The notes under the pieces are model-generated. The model was not told where the DNA came from. It made no database searches and saw nothing but the letters and a program-made list of their open reading frames with translations. The position numbers and the translations under genes were made by a program. This document shows, in pieces, positions 8,398 to 18,175 of a stretch of DNA of 64,000 bases (its first letter is position 1; every line of letters begins with the position of its first letter). This DNA comes from UBA2779 sp965232165 (GTDB lineage: Bacteria; Spirochaetota; Spirochaetia; DSM-2461). The stretch spans positions 124,001-188,000 of the forward strand of contig CBDDOY010000002.1 of NCBI GenBank assembly GCA_965232165.1, in the 5' to 3' direction.

Positions 8398-8775
8398 TTA
8401 TTTATGGATCGACCGAGTAAATGGCGCAGGGCCTGGTTCTGTAGCGTTTCTGATAAAACGATCTTTTTCTGTAAATTGGCTGACGGCGCCCAAGGCATCT
8501 TCCGAATCAAGTGACGGTACTTCTGATCTTCTATCCTGAAGAGCAGTGCCGGTATCATTCAGCGCCTTGACAATGTCCTGACTCGCAATGCCTGCAGCGC
8601 CGATTTCTGTTTTTAGCGCCTCGGCGCTTCTCGCGGTTGAAAACCTTCCGTGTGTTCCGCGGCTAAATCCGCAGATGGGCATTTTTTCGGTGGAAACAGC
8701 GTGCATTACACCATGGATACAAGACACAGCCGGGGTGGAGGACTCCCCCCGTCTATCCTGTTCGATGGGAATCAT
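8398..8775 (-). CDS. hypothetical protein
   Basis: 125 residues, no family recognised. The frame is also open upstream almost to the preceding gene (through AIYGLAGRTILSIAAEM), so the start is uncertain; GCAGAG precedes the ATG at 8775. It follows the methyltransferase gene by about 50 bases in the same direction. It has no clear signal peptide. It might be a decayed remnant. Confidence 0.4.
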   Translation of the reverse strand: MIPIEQDRRGESSTPAVSCIHGVMHAVSTEKMPICGFSRGTHGRFSTARSAEALKTEIGAAGIASQDIVKALNDTGTALQDRRSEVPSLDSEDALGAVSQFTEKDRFIRNATEPGPAPFTRSIHK

Positions 8776-8828
8776 CTCTGCCGCGATTGACAGAATCGTC
8801 CGTCCGGCCAGACCGTAGATGGCGGTCT

Positions 8829-10079
8829 CTATGAATTACGCCGCAGTATCACCGCACGCCAGCCATGATGACGCCGATCTCCTGTCATGGTCCAGCCGCG
8901 GGTGTTTTTCGTCAGTTCGGCCAGATGGGCGCTTCGCCCCGTTATGGCCCACTTGCCGCCGGGTTTAATGAGCGTAGCGGATACCTGTTTCAGTCGGGAA
9001 CTCCATGCGGTGCGGGGGATGGGGGCTAAATCGGTTAGAAGCAGATTCACCGAGTTTGGCTCCATCACGGCGCTGAGCAGGCCGGGTTCGGCGAGCGGTA
9101 TGAGCGCCGTTTTCAACAAGCTGTTATAAGCCCTCAGATTGCGCTCACTGATCAGCAATGCCAACCTGTCCCGTCCTGCAAGGACAATCTCCCCCGGAGG
9201 GGCACCCTGGCGCGCCGCGCACAGCAGGGGGAAATGTCCCTGTCCAGGCGACCAGAACACCCATCGGCCGCCCGCTTCCCCGCCTTTCGCCAGAAGTCCG
9301 GCCAAGAGTTCTATGCGCCAGGAGATAGAATCGAAGTCCCCGATGTTCCACGCAGTTGCCAGGGTGTACCGTGTTCGTCCGACAGCAAATGCCTGAGATT
9401 GACGGATGTAGGGTTGAAGCCAATCCTTCTTGAAGCATTGCTCTGTCTCCACATCGCCTCCCCGTCTGAAGTGGAACACCGTATGGCTTTTGGCCGATTC
9501 TTCGTGGAGGATGATGTTTCGCGCCCTGCGGATGAATTCCCGGCATGAATCGGCCAGCGGCTGGACGATGACGAGGCCCACTCTCCCGTCGGCGCTGAGC
9601 AGCCCGGGGGACCGAAGTATGAAATCCTCTATGACAGGCAGTCCGGCCTTGGCCGGAAAATTCGATACGATGAGATCATAGGCATTCGGATGGCTGTCTT
9701 CGAGCATGAGGCGCTGATTCGTCACGACATTGCCCAGTCCGTTGAGTCTCGCGTTATGGGCGCTGAATTCCACCGCCAGCCTGTCCCTGTCAATAAGATA
9801 TACTCCTGCCCCTGAATTGCGGGAAGCGATGGCAAGACCCAATGCGCCGCAGCCGCAGCCAGCGTCAAGAACATTGTGAACACGGCTAAGATCATATTGT
9901 CCGGCGATGGATTTAAGGAGGAGCATGGAACCTGTGTCTATGCCGTTGCTGCTGAATAGCCCCAGGGAGAGATCAAGCTTGATGCTCTTGCCGCTAAACC
10001 GGAATTCTATCCGGCGATTTATGAGGTCTGGGAGGATGGCTGAATCTCTTCCTGAATAGGGGTGGCTTGCTCCAGGCAA
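8829..10079 (-). CDS. class I SAM-dependent methyltransferase, RsmC/RlmG-like layout
   Basis: About 416 residues in two lobes. The first has the SAM-binding motif VLDAGCGCGALGLAIA and an acidic YLIDRDRLAVE, then DLIVSNFPAKAG in place of the usual NPPF motif of small-domain MTases. The second lobe (from about residue 235) is a degenerate methyltransferase fold, as in RsmC-type rRNA enzymes. The likely substrate is rRNA or another nucleic acid, by inference. No ATG exists between efp and residue 53; the frame is open back into efp, so the start (TTG at 10079 shown) is uncertain. Confidence 0.7.
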   Translation of the reverse strand: MPGASHPYSGRDSAILPDLINRRIEFRFSGKSIKLDLSLGLFSSNGIDTGSMLLLKSIAGQYDLSRVHNVLDAGCGCGALGLAIASRNSGAGVYLIDRDRLAVEFSAHNARLNGLGNVVTNQRLMLEDSHPNAYDLIVSNFPAKAGLPVIEDFILRSPGLLSADGRVGLVIVQPLADSCREFIRRARNIILHEESAKSHTVFHFRRGGDVETEQCFKKDWLQPYIRQSQAFAVGRTRYTLATAWNIGDFDSISWRIELLAGLLAKGGEAGGRWVFWSPGQGHFPLLCAARQGAPPGEIVLAGRDRLALLISERNLRAYNSLLKTALIPLAEPGLLSAVMEPNSVNLLLTDLAPIPRTAWSSRLKQVSATLIKPGGKWAITGRSAHLAELTKNTRGWTMTGDRRHHGWRAVILRRNS

Positions 10080-10189
10080 GGCGGCGGAAGGTTCTGAAAC
10101 CGCGGCGTGTTCTTTGACTCGGAGAGTTTCCGGGCCTTCCTCTTCCCTTTGAATGGATGCAGGATGCGGTTTTGAAGGCGATTCGGAGG

Positions 10190-10759
10190 TCAGTCGTTTA
10201 TCCGTTCCTGATATTCCTTGGTTTCCACGCTGACACGGATTTTCTCTCCCTGCTTAATGAAAATGGGAACCTTAACCTTGAGGCCGGTCTCGGTAACGAT
10301 ATACTTGGTAGCCCCTGTCACGGTATCCCCTTTAACGGCCTCCTCGGCTTCGGTGACGATGAGGTCTTTCTTCGGGGGAAGGCGAATGTCCAGAGTCTCG
10401 TCATTCCAGCGGGTGAGCTTGAAGGTTTCGCCCTCAAGCATGAAGTACTGGGCGGTCTCATGGGCCGTTTTTGGAACCTCAAACTGTTCGAAAGTGGAAG
10501 TATCCATGAAATGATAGACCGTGTCATCGGCATAAAGAAACTGAGATTCCACCTCATCCACATCGATTTCCTCGCAACTGTCCTGGCTCTTGTGGGTAAC
10601 CCTGAGAACGGCTCCGGTTCGCAGGTTCTTGAGTTTCAATCGAACGAAGGCGGAACCCTTTCCCGGATTGACGAATTCCCGTTCATTCACCACATAGGGT
10701 TCGTTCTTCTCGAGTAAGTAATCGCCCTTGTTAATGGCTCCAGCCTTTATCATTCCCAT
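10190..10759 (-). CDS. efp: elongation factor P
   Basis: 189 residues, the normal EF-P size, with the KOW-like first domain and two OB folds. The loop NPGKGSAFVRLKLKN places Lys at residue 34, the position beta-lysylated by EpmA/EpmB in E. coli. EF-P rescues ribosomes stalled at polyproline stretches. It is 31 bases after epmA, its modifying enzyme, and has an AGGTGG site before the ATG at 10759. Confidence 0.96.
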   Translation of the reverse strand: MGMIKAGAINKGDYLLEKNEPYVVNEREFVNPGKGSAFVRLKLKNLRTGAVLRVTHKSQDSCEEIDVDEVESQFLYADDTVYHFMDTSTFEQFEVPKTAHETAQYFMLEGETFKLTRWNDETLDIRLPPKKDLIVTEAEEAVKGDTVTGATKYIVTETGLKVKVPIFIKQGEKIRVSVETKEYQERIND

Positions 10760-10790
10760 ACAATTACCACCTGAGAAGCACCCTTAAACA

Positions 10791-11774
10791 TCATCTGAAC
10801 ACTATATCATGCAGGGGGAAAAGGTCCAGTCCTTCTAGGTTCTTATCCCCCCGGAGCAGCGCCAGCAGTCTGTCGAGACCCATGGCCACGCCGGAGCAAT
10901 GAGGCATACCATCTGCTATAGCATGAATCCACCGCTCGTCATCGTTCTTAGGATGCTGACTCCGCCAATACTCCTTGAGGGCCTCTAAGCTGTTCTCCTC
11001 AGTGTAGCAATTCGCCACTTCCACTCCGCGGCAGTACATCTCCCAGCGTTCGGCCCAGGGGCTTCCCTGAATGCGCTTCGCCAAAGTGGGAATGACGGCC
11101 GGCCAGTCTTTCAGTATCAGGGGTGTCTCAGTGGGCAGCCGGTGTTCAACGAGAGAGAGAAACAGGCGGTGAAACAGATCATCTAGGCCCTCCTGTCCGT
11201 TTCCGGCGGGTAGATTGTTATCAATAAGACGCTGGATGAGGGTGTGGCGGATATATTCGCTGTCGTTACTATCCAGATCATTTTCGAGTGAGAATCCCGC
11301 AAACTCTTCGAATGCCTGATTCATCGTCATGACATTGAAATCGGCCGTGATAACATCATCACATACTCCATCTAGGGCTTCACAGAGCGCCTTGAGCAGT
11401 TTCTGGGTCCTGCCGATATTTCTGACGGCATCGACACCGACTTCATACCATTCCAGCATGGAGAATTCCCGGCGGTGCCATCCGTCAAGCTGCTCATTGT
11501 TGCGAAAGCACTTGCTGATTTGATACAGAGAAGGCGACCCGCAGGCGAGAAGTGTTTTCATGTATAACTCGGGGGATTGCGCAAGATACATGCGCCGGGA
11601 TGGCCGCTCCGCCTCCGACAAGAGAGTTTCAAAGAGTTCTATAGTCTTCTCTGGTATGGGAGATGGAGCGAGAACAGGGGTTTCGACTTCAAGAAAACCG
11701 GCCTGGTCAAAGTATTGACGTATACCTCTGTACAAAGCCGATCTCTGCCGGATGGCAGTCCAGATCTGTTTCAC
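10791..11774 (-). CDS. epmA: EF-P--(R)-beta-lysine ligase
   Basis: 327 residues, the length of EpmA (GenX/PoxA), a class II lysyl-tRNA synthetase paralogue without the anticodon domain. Motif 2 region YQISKCFRNNEQLDGWHRRE and motif 3 GVAMGLDRLLALL are clear. It attaches beta-lysine to Lys34 of EF-P, whose gene follows at once. The start is GTG at 11774. EpmB, which makes beta-lysine, is not in the window. Confidence 0.95.
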   Translation of the reverse strand: MKQIWTAIRQRSALYRGIRQYFDQAGFLEVETPVLAPSPIPEKTIELFETLLSEAERPSRRMYLAQSPELYMKTLLACGSPSLYQISKCFRNNEQLDGWHRREFSMLEWYEVGVDAVRNIGRTQKLLKALCEALDGVCDDVITADFNVMTMNQAFEEFAGFSLENDLDSNDSEYIRHTLIQRLIDNNLPAGNGQEGLDDLFHRLFLSLVEHRLPTETPLILKDWPAVIPTLAKRIQGSPWAERWEMYCRGVEVANCYTEENSLEALKEYWRSQHPKNDDERWIHAIADGMPHCSGVAMGLDRLLALLRGDKNLEGLDLFPLHDIVFR

Positions 11775-11808
11775 TTATCTGGTGCAGCCACCCGTCATCT
11801 TGAATAAA

Positions 11809-11982
11809 TCAGTCACTTTCGATGCAATCGGTGGGACACACGTCGACACATACGCCACAACTCGTACAAAGGTCTTCATCGATGACTCGAACGTTATCCT
11901 GCTCACTAATGGCCTCTACCGGACATTCAGGCTCACAGGCGCCGCAGTTGATGCAGTCTCTGCTTATGATGCTATACGCCAC
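11809..11982 (-). CDS. 2[4Fe-4S] ferredoxin
   Basis: 57 residues with two cluster motifs, CINCGACEPECP and CTSCGVCVDVCP, typical of clostridial-type bacterial ferredoxins that carry electrons at low potential in the cytosol. I chose the GTG at 11982 because GGAGG sits six bases upstream; a longer reading would add a non-ferredoxin leader. It heads the minus-strand group with epmA and efp. Confidence 0.93.
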   Translation of the reverse strand: MAYSIISRDCINCGACEPECPVEAISEQDNVRVIDEDLCTSCGVCVDVCPTDCIESD

Positions 11983-12107
11983 TACATACCTCCATTTTTT
12001 ACTCCAAACTACCATTATATGGAAAAATGTCAAGGGCTGAGCATGGGCCTATTCCAACTCAATACAGATATCCCCAGCCTGAATACAGCGGTTTAGCTCT
12101 CATGCAC

Positions 12108-12151
12108 CTTGCGCGAACTCAAGTTTGGTCTCATGGATGAGTTGGCGCAAG
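12108..12151. repeat. 14-bp inverted repeat upstream of the ferredoxin gene
   Basis: CTTGCGCGAACTCA and TGAGTTGGCGCAAG match at 13 of 14 positions around a 16-base loop. It lies about 125 bases upstream of the ferredoxin start and could be an operator or a transcription barrier. No T-run follows on either strand. Confidence 0.45.
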
Positions 12152-12686
12152 AGTAATCCGCTAAGAAATCACAGATTACGCAGGGCAGAGAATCCATGAA
12201 GCACGAATACATAAGAATTGTCATTTCAGCCATGGATGGCCGCAGATGAACATGGATCGTTTTCTTGGGATGGATTACACCTCGTGTGCTGTGAATTCAA
12301 AAATCAGTATTTGGGCGCAACCCTTCGGGTCGGGCTTTCCGCTCCAATGCCTTACTCTGGCTGCCTGTCTCCGGCTCATTGCCAATCGCCGGGGCAGCCA
12401 GCGGCATTTCCGCTGCAATCCCTTGCGCCTCACTTAGGGCGCCTCTAAAAAACCGCGTTTGGAATCTGGCGCAGCTATTTTTCTTCGATGCAAGGCGCCA
12501 GAAGATCAAGCGCAACTGGGGATTGAGTGAGCTTTTTGGCAACGCAGCATGTTTATTACTGGTTTTTTTGTTTCACTGATAAGCTCTCTTTTATTATTTC
12601 TCGTTACGATATTTTATCATTTCATCGAAAGTAAATCCAATATGAGAAAAAAAATGAGTGAGGAATGAAATTACAGGCGACTTCAA
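12152..12686. other. non-coding gap with GC-rich interspersed repeat motifs
   Basis: No gene is supported. Positions 12325-12450 hold two variants of a short motif, TTTCCGCTCCAATGCCTTAC and TTTCCGCTGCAATCCCTTGC, within a palindrome-rich stretch that looks like a dispersed repeat. The last 85 bases are AT-rich and end where Rhs core sequence abruptly begins. Confidence 0.4.
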
Positions 12687-13709
12687 AACGGCGAGGGAGA
12701 AGTTGAAGTGGCGGTCTCCTCCCGCTACAGCCACAGGAACTTGCGGATAGAGCGCACCGATAAAGCCGGCACGGTGCGCTATGTGTTCGACCTTGACGGC
12801 AGCATCATAGAAGAACACCGGGGCGATGAACTGATCCGCTATGTGTTCCGCAGGGGAAAGCACCTGGCCAAGATCACCCCTGACGGGACATATTATTACG
12901 GCACGGACCGTCTTGGGAGCACCACGGTGATGTTTGACGGGGAGGGCAGCGTAGTCTGGCGGGGGGATGTATCGCCCTTCGGGGAACTGGTGTCCTCCGA
13001 AGGGAGCATTGAGGAGAGAGTGAAATTCACGGGGAAGGATTATGACGAAGCGGCCGGGCTGTACTACTTCAACGCGAGGTGGTATGATGCGGAGCTTGGG
13101 CGGTTTACAACGGAGGATCCGGCGCGGGACGGGTTGAACTGGTATGTGTATGTGAGGAATAATCCTTTGCGGTATGTTGATCCGACGGGGCTGGAAAGTG
13201 CCGATGCCGCATATGCAAGACAGGCCGCTATGTCTGTAAAAGTAAAACCTACTATGTTTACACAAAATCAATTCAAAGAGTCTTTTGGGCAAAGTTTTTC
13301 AGCTACTGCTTGTGCTGCTACATCTTTACTAAATGAAATTTCTGAACAATATACTACACAAACGCGTGAACAGCTTACATTTGATCAGGGATTAAATATG
13401 ATGCAAAATGCCGTCGATAATGGTTCGATTGATCCCAATAATGCATTTGTTAGTTGGGAAGATGCTTCAAATGATATGTGGTCTGACACAGGATTAATGG
13501 GTGATTGGAATTATGATGATAGTGGTTTCAGCCATAGAATTTATGCGCTACAAACAGATGCAGATCCTTTTCCCGATCATTTCCTTAATTCAATTGGTGA
13601 TACTGGATATCATGATCCGTGGGATGGAAAAACCGGAGATATTCGAGCAGAAACTCTAGTGCCGGAATGGCAAACACGAAATATAGAATTTAATATGCGT
13701 GAAGACTAA
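12687..13709 (+). CDS. T1: headless Rhs A-core fragment with papain/C39-like toxin tip
   Basis: The first ~168 residues are the 3' end of Rhs core A (YRYSHRNLRIERTDKAGTVR through DPARDG and YVDPTGL). The tip (from about 13191) is AT-rich and unique. It has SFSATACAATSLLNEI, a plausible catalytic Cys with upstream Gln, and DPFPDHFLNSIGDTGYHDPW, a His followed by a DPW element, as in C39/papain-like peptidases; this is inference from motif order. There is no start codon with a ribosome site before the core, so the module is probably silent until recombined. Imm1 follows 15 bases later. Confidence 0.75.
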   Translation, partial: NGEGEVEVAVSSRYSHRNLRIERTDKAGTVRYVFDLDGSIIEEHRGDELIRYVFRRGKHLAKITPDGTYYYGTDRLGSTTVMFDGEGSVVWRGDVSPFGELVSSEGSIEERVKFTGKDYDEAAGLYYFNARWYDAELGRFTTEDPARDGLNWYVYVRNNPLRYVDPTGLESADAAYARQAAMSVKVKPTMFTQNQFKESFGQSFSATACAATSLLNEISEQYTTQTREQLTFDQGLNMMQNAVDNGSIDPNNAFVSWEDASNDMWSDTGLMGDWNYDDSGFSHRIYALQTDADPFPDHFLNSIGDTGYHDPWDGKTGDIRAETLVPEWQTRNIEFNMRED

Positions 13710-13724
13710 AAGAGTAAAGACGTA

Positions 13725-14522
13725 ATGGAAAGAAAATTATTTTTATTAGTAATATTGCTTCTTCCAATTCCTTTATTAGTAGGTAAAGAATATAACTTCC
13801 AAGACTATTCTTTGAGAATTGATATTCCAGAAACAATTAGGTTTAGGTATTATACTCCTAATGAAGAAAATGGTATTAGTGCTGATTCTGATATTGAAAT
13901 CATCATTAGAATAAAACCACTCGGTGATTATTTACATGATAGATATGCTCACACATATTTATCGAACTCTCTTTTTTTCTTATTAAATACTAAGGAAACA
14001 GTGACACAAGAAACAATATTAGAACTTCTAAGTGCTGAAGATTCTTCATTTATTATGAATAAACCAACAGCAAAATATGATATTTTAAGTTCTTATCGAA
14101 AGTATTCAGTCGATAATGAAATAATTGGTGAATCATATTTCGGGATGGTTGGAGATGGTGGTCTAGCACCAAATGGTTATCACAATCTTCTTATACTAAT
14201 TCATAATGAATATCTGATTTCAATTTCTTTAATATTACATGATTCAAGTTTTAACATAGCAAATAAATATTCAGAATTTTTTCATAAAAATAGTAATGGT
14301 ACTTTATTTTTCAATGATCCTTTTTCAGAAAATATAGAAGGATTTTATTCAAAGCTTCAGAATGATGAAATTTTGGAAGAAGTAGGATCAAATAATTTTT
14401 TTACAATTTGGGGAAATCTAATAAATACAATAAGGCTAACTGGAGAACAAATAACAAATATCGGAATTCTTAATGATTCACAATCGGCTACCGGCCCGCT
14501 TTCGTTGCCGCCAATGCGGTGA
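13725..14522 (+). CDS. Imm1: exported immunity protein for T1, 3' end fused to Rhs sequence
   Basis: 265 residues; begins with a hydrophobic signal peptide (KLFLLVILLLPIPLLVG), so it should act outside the cytoplasm, matching a peptidase toxin in the periplasm. No family recognised. From about 14483 the reading runs into Rhs core B' DNA in a foreign frame (last ~12 residues), showing that the next module joined the end of this gene and probably replaced its native stop. Position directly behind T1 is the basis for the immunity call. Confidence 0.65.
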   Translation: MERKLFLLVILLLPIPLLVGKEYNFQDYSLRIDIPETIRFRYYTPNEENGISADSDIEIIIRIKPLGDYLHDRYAHTYLSNSLFFLLNTKETVTQETILELLSAEDSSFIMNKPTAKYDILSSYRKYSVDNEIIGESYFGMVGDGGLAPNGYHNLLILIHNEYLISISLILHDSSFNIANKYSEFFHKNSNGTLFFNDPFSENIEGFYSKLQNDEILEEVGSNNFFTIWGNLINTIRLTGEQITNIGILNDSQSATGPLSLPPMR

Positions 14523-14757
14523 GCCGGCAGTACCGCCGCCGCAATGGCGGATGCCTGGCAGAAGAAACCGATCCCCTGGAGCAAACACGTTCCTACAGCT
14601 ATAATGCCCATGGTCGGCTGGCAGAGGAGATAAACCAACAGGGGATGGGTCAAACTTTTCAGTACAACGATCAGGGAGAAGTGACAGAGCACAGGGACTT
14701 TGAGGGCAATCTCTATGAGTATTGTTATGATGACTGCGGCAGAACCACCCAAAAATT
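14483..14757 (+). pseudogene. T2 upstream part: Rhs core B' fragment, out of frame with the tip
   Basis: Encodes YD-repeat sequence (RQYRRRNGGCLAEETDPLEQ to YEYCYDDCGRTTQKF) related to but clearly diverged from core B at 17.9 kb. At 14757 it joins core A in a different frame, so the fusion cannot be read through. The same joint occurs in T3 and T9. Confidence 0.7.
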
Positions 14758-16268
14758 CTTGGTACATGGAGGGGCAGTACACCGAACAGCCCTTCGGCAT
14801 GGAAACCGACGAACAGACCGGAGAGATAACATTCACCCTGGAGTACGGGGTGTTCACCCGTTTCATCAAGCTGCACAGCCATATCAACGCTCTGGACGCG
14901 GAAGGCGAGCCGATAATGGACCCCGGCAGCTTCGACCTTGATCCCGAGAGCGTCCGGGTCTACGCCCTCTCGGGCGGCGTCAACAAGTTCTACAGCTACA
15001 AGCCCGACGGCGGCCGGGCCGTCCACAGCGCCCTGACAGACACAATGCGCAGTGACCGCTACAGCTATTACCCCGACAGCGATCTTGTGCAGATCGCCGG
15101 GGATTACGCCTGCCGCTACGATGAAAACGGGAACATGACGGAAAAGGGAGACAGGTACACCGAAAGCGGGGGAGAGATTACTATACATAAGGAAGGCCGC
15201 TATACCCTATATAAGTATGACCTGCTCAACCGCCTTGTATCGGTGAGCAGGCTCAATGACGAGGGAGAAGTTGAAGTGGCGGCCTCCTACCGCTACAGCC
15301 ACAGGAACTTGCGGATAGAGCGCACCGATAAAGCCGGCACGGTGCGCTATGTGTTCGACCTTGACGGCAGCATCATAGAAGAACACCGGGGCGATGAACT
15401 GATCCGCTATGTGTTCCGCAGGGGAAAGCACCTGGCCAAGATCACCCCTGACGGGACATATTATTACGGCACGGACCGTCTTGGGAGCACCACGGTGATG
15501 TTTGACGGGGAGGGCAGCGTAGTCTGGCGGGGGGATGTATCGCCCTTCGGGGAACTGGTGTCCTCCGAAGGGAGCATTGAGGAGAGAGTGAAATTCACGG
15601 GGAAGGATTATGACGAAGCGGCCGGGCTGTATTACTTCAACGCGAGGTGGTATGATGCGGAGCTTGGGCGGTTTACAACGGAGGATCCGGCGCGGGACGG
15701 GCGGAACTGGTATGTGTATGTGAGGAATAATCCTTTGCGGTTTGTTGATCCTACGGGGCTGGAATGGATCATTACAAACACTTTCGGAGCAGAAGGACCT
15801 TATAAAGACACTAATGGTTTACATTCAGGTATTGATATGATATGGGTCGAAAAAGATGGATCAAACGGAACAACAGGACAGACTGTTCTGCCGTTGGAAC
15901 CAGGAATTGTGAGTCTCATTAAGAATGATACTAAAGGTGGAAAAACTGTGTTCATTAAACATAAGGATAACAGGCGTTCTACCTACCAGCACAATACTGA
16001 GATTTTGGTCAATGTTGGTGATGAAGTAAACCTTGATACCCCTATCGCATATGCCGGGAATGATGGCGAGAATTCAACAGGCCCGCATGTACACGTTGAT
16101 ATCTACAACAATACAGGCTCACCAGCGGGACAAAAGATTAAACCTGTATTAGAATATGGCGACAGTAAACAGTATTACATAGAACCGTCTGAAAGACTTG
16201 TCACGGACTATATTGATAGAATGACTGAAGCAGCAGAGCAGGCAGGAAGAGAAGAATGTACTAAATAG
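14758..16268 (+). CDS. T2: Rhs A-core fragment with M23 endopeptidase tip
   Basis: Core A residues run from MEGQYTEQPFGMETDEQTGE to FVDPTGL; the tip (from about 15761, ~170 residues) carries LHSGIDM and GPHVHVDIY, the HxxxD and HxH zinc ligands of M23 (LytM/lysostaphin) peptidases, with the usual GIVS and VNVGDEV beta elements between. M23 enzymes cut peptide bridges in peptidoglycan, implying a periplasmic target. The tip is intact here; a copy in T8 is degraded. No convincing start or ribosome site precedes the core A frame. Imm2 follows after 21 bases. Confidence 0.85.
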
Positions 16269-16289
16269 AATCTAGAGGAGCTGAAGGAT

Positions 16290-17330
16290 ATGAAAATATT
16301 GGAAAGGACACATCAAGTATTAACACAAAGAAACAATCTCATCCTGGTTTTGGCATTAATTACATCATTTGCAGAAGCAGGGCCAATAGATGTGGTATAT
16401 GTAAATAGAGACCCATTGAACAATGAACAGTCTTTTGTAGAGAAAATGATAAAAACTGTGAAGTCTGATGATTTTGATATGTTTTTATCAATGTTTGATC
16501 GGAAATATACACTTGTAAAATTTCAATATGCGATGGATGAATTCAAAGAAAACATCCATATTGATCAGGACTCTCAAAGATTAACAAACAGGGAAATAAC
16601 ACTGCTTGAACAGTATTTCTTCTCAATAAAAAATATACTTTTAGGAAAATCAAGCATACCAAATAATCTTCCCCTAGAACCAATGATCCGAATTTTTTTT
16701 ATTAATAATGACAGTTTTTCCTTTACAGTTTCATATTCCGGTATTCCTGATTTGGAATCAGTTAGTATGCAAGTGGAGAAAGAAAGAATTGTTAGAATTG
16801 AACGCTTTTATTATGAATATAGTGAGGGTGTTCCTCTTTTTTTACTCGTTGGCAGTTTACCCAATCTTCTGACATTGAAAGACAACACACCTGTATATCG
16901 CAACGAAGATTCACAAGTTCCGTATTCATACTTACCGGCTAATACCTTATTTTTTCTTACTAATCATGTATATTATCCGAATGATCGAGTTAAGCTAATC
17001 TTGGATAATGGGGATCAGCTATTTCTTAATTCAGATGATATGGCTTATGTTCCCTCGTCTGTTGATTATTTCATAAGGATGCTTTTTGAGTGCAAAGATG
17101 CCGGGATAGAGGATGCTTTTCGTGTTACACTGGAAGGTTCTATTACTGTATATACAGCTCCAAATTCCTTGGAATTGGAGCAACGATTGTTTTCGAAGAA
17201 TGAAATTTACTATCGTTCGGAAACAGCCATGAGAATAAATGAAGATGAAATTGTTACATGGATAATGATTATTGATGACAGAGGCATGGAAATTGGATGG
17301 TGTAAGGCGGAAGATTTATCATTGAAATGA
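16290..17330 (+). CDS. Imm2: exported immunity protein for the M23 tip
   Basis: 346 residues with a signal peptide (NNLILVLALITSFAEAG) and a C-terminal half that reads like an SH3-like wall-binding module (DNTPVYRNEDSQVPYSYL, then KLILDNGDQLFL). Export and an SH3-like region fit neutralisation of a peptidoglycan hydrolase in the periplasm. A GAGGAGCTGAAGG ribosome site precedes the ATG. A heavily indel-ridden copy is at 39259-40291. Confidence 0.7.
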   Translation: MKILERTHQVLTQRNNLILVLALITSFAEAGPIDVVYVNRDPLNNEQSFVEKMIKTVKSDDFDMFLSMFDRKYTLVKFQYAMDEFKENIHIDQDSQRLTNREITLLEQYFFSIKNILLGKSSIPNNLPLEPMIRIFFINNDSFSFTVSYSGIPDLESVSMQVEKERIVRIERFYYEYSEGVPLFLLVGSLPNLLTLKDNTPVYRNEDSQVPYSYLPANTLFFLTNHVYYPNDRVKLILDNGDQLFLNSDDMAYVPSSVDYFIRMLFECKDAGIEDAFRVTLEGSITVYTAPNSLELEQRLFSKNEIYYRSETAMRINEDEIVTWIMIIDDRGMEIGWCKAEDLSLK

Positions 17331-17361
17331 GGAGCGCAGAATAATATCGTGAATTTCTTGG

Positions 17362-18175
17362 GTGAATTTCCGTTACGGCACACAGGGAGGCTTATCGTCA
17401 ATCGAAGGCCCCGACGGGCAGGTGATAGAAGAGCGAAGCTATGATATGCAGAGCGGTGAGCTGAAACGGGTGAAAGACCCCCGGACCGGCAATGAAACCC
17501 ATTTCCATTTTGACAGCCTGGGGCGTCTTTCCCAAGTGACGGATGCCGAAGGATACAGCGTCAGCTACCGTTACGATGCCTATGATCGGCTGACGGGCAT
17601 CACCGATCAGGCCGGTGAAACCTGGGGCCGTGAGTACGATGCCCTGGGCCGTCTCAGTGCGGCCATAGACCCCTTGGGCCATCGCTATGAATACACCTGC
17701 GATGCATTGGGGAGGGTGAGAGAAGCCGAAACTCCCCTTGGAGCGAAGTATCAGTACCTTTACGACACCTAGGGACAACTACTTCGGATGGTTCGGGGGG
17801 ACGATGAAACCCTCTGGGATTACGATTTGGCCGGCAACCTGATAAGTCAGACCCTACCCACCGGCAGAGAGGAATCCTACCGGTACAATGCCCTAAATCA
17901 CCTCATTGCCTACCGGCCTGTAACCGCCCAAGCGGTTATCTGGAAATACCGCCGCCGCAATGACGGACGCCTGACAGAAGAAACCGATCCCCTGGGTCAA
18001 ACACGTTCCTACAGCTATGACTTTTGGGGAAGACTGATTGAGGAAACTGATCAGAGGGGAGTCCGGCAGTCCTTCGTGTACAGCGATCAGGGAGAAGTGA
18101 CAGAACACCGGGACTTTGAGGGTAATCTCTATGAGTATTGTTATGATGACTGCGGCAGAACCACCCAAAAATTCT
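17362..18175 (+). pseudogene. T3 upstream part: Rhs core B fragment with nonsense codon
   Basis: YD-repeat frame from FRYGTQGGLSSIEGPDGQV to YEYCYDDCGRTTQKF. A TAG at 17770-17772 replaces the CTG seen at the same place in the intact B cores at 24.5 and 40.7 kb (CCCTGG became CCTAGG). At 18175 it meets core A out of frame. It cannot be translated into the tip. Confidence 0.75.

Noticed and set aside
12010..12040. TTGACA and TATAAT upstream of the ferredoxin gene as a promoter
   Set aside because: Only about 8 bases separate the two hexamers, too short for a sigma-70 promoter.
12594..13292. 232-aa minus-strand ORF rich in His/Pro/Arg
   Set aside because: Antisense shadow of the T1 core; equivalent antisense ORFs occur under every copy and stop or start at random points.
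14478..15188. Long minus-strand ORFs antisense to each core A copy (for example 236 aa at 14478-15188, repeated at 17.9, 37.9, 41, 43.4 and 49 kb)
   Set aside because: They recur only because the core is duplicated and GC-rich; their composition is that of an antisense shadow and the YD-repeat frame is clearly the coding one.
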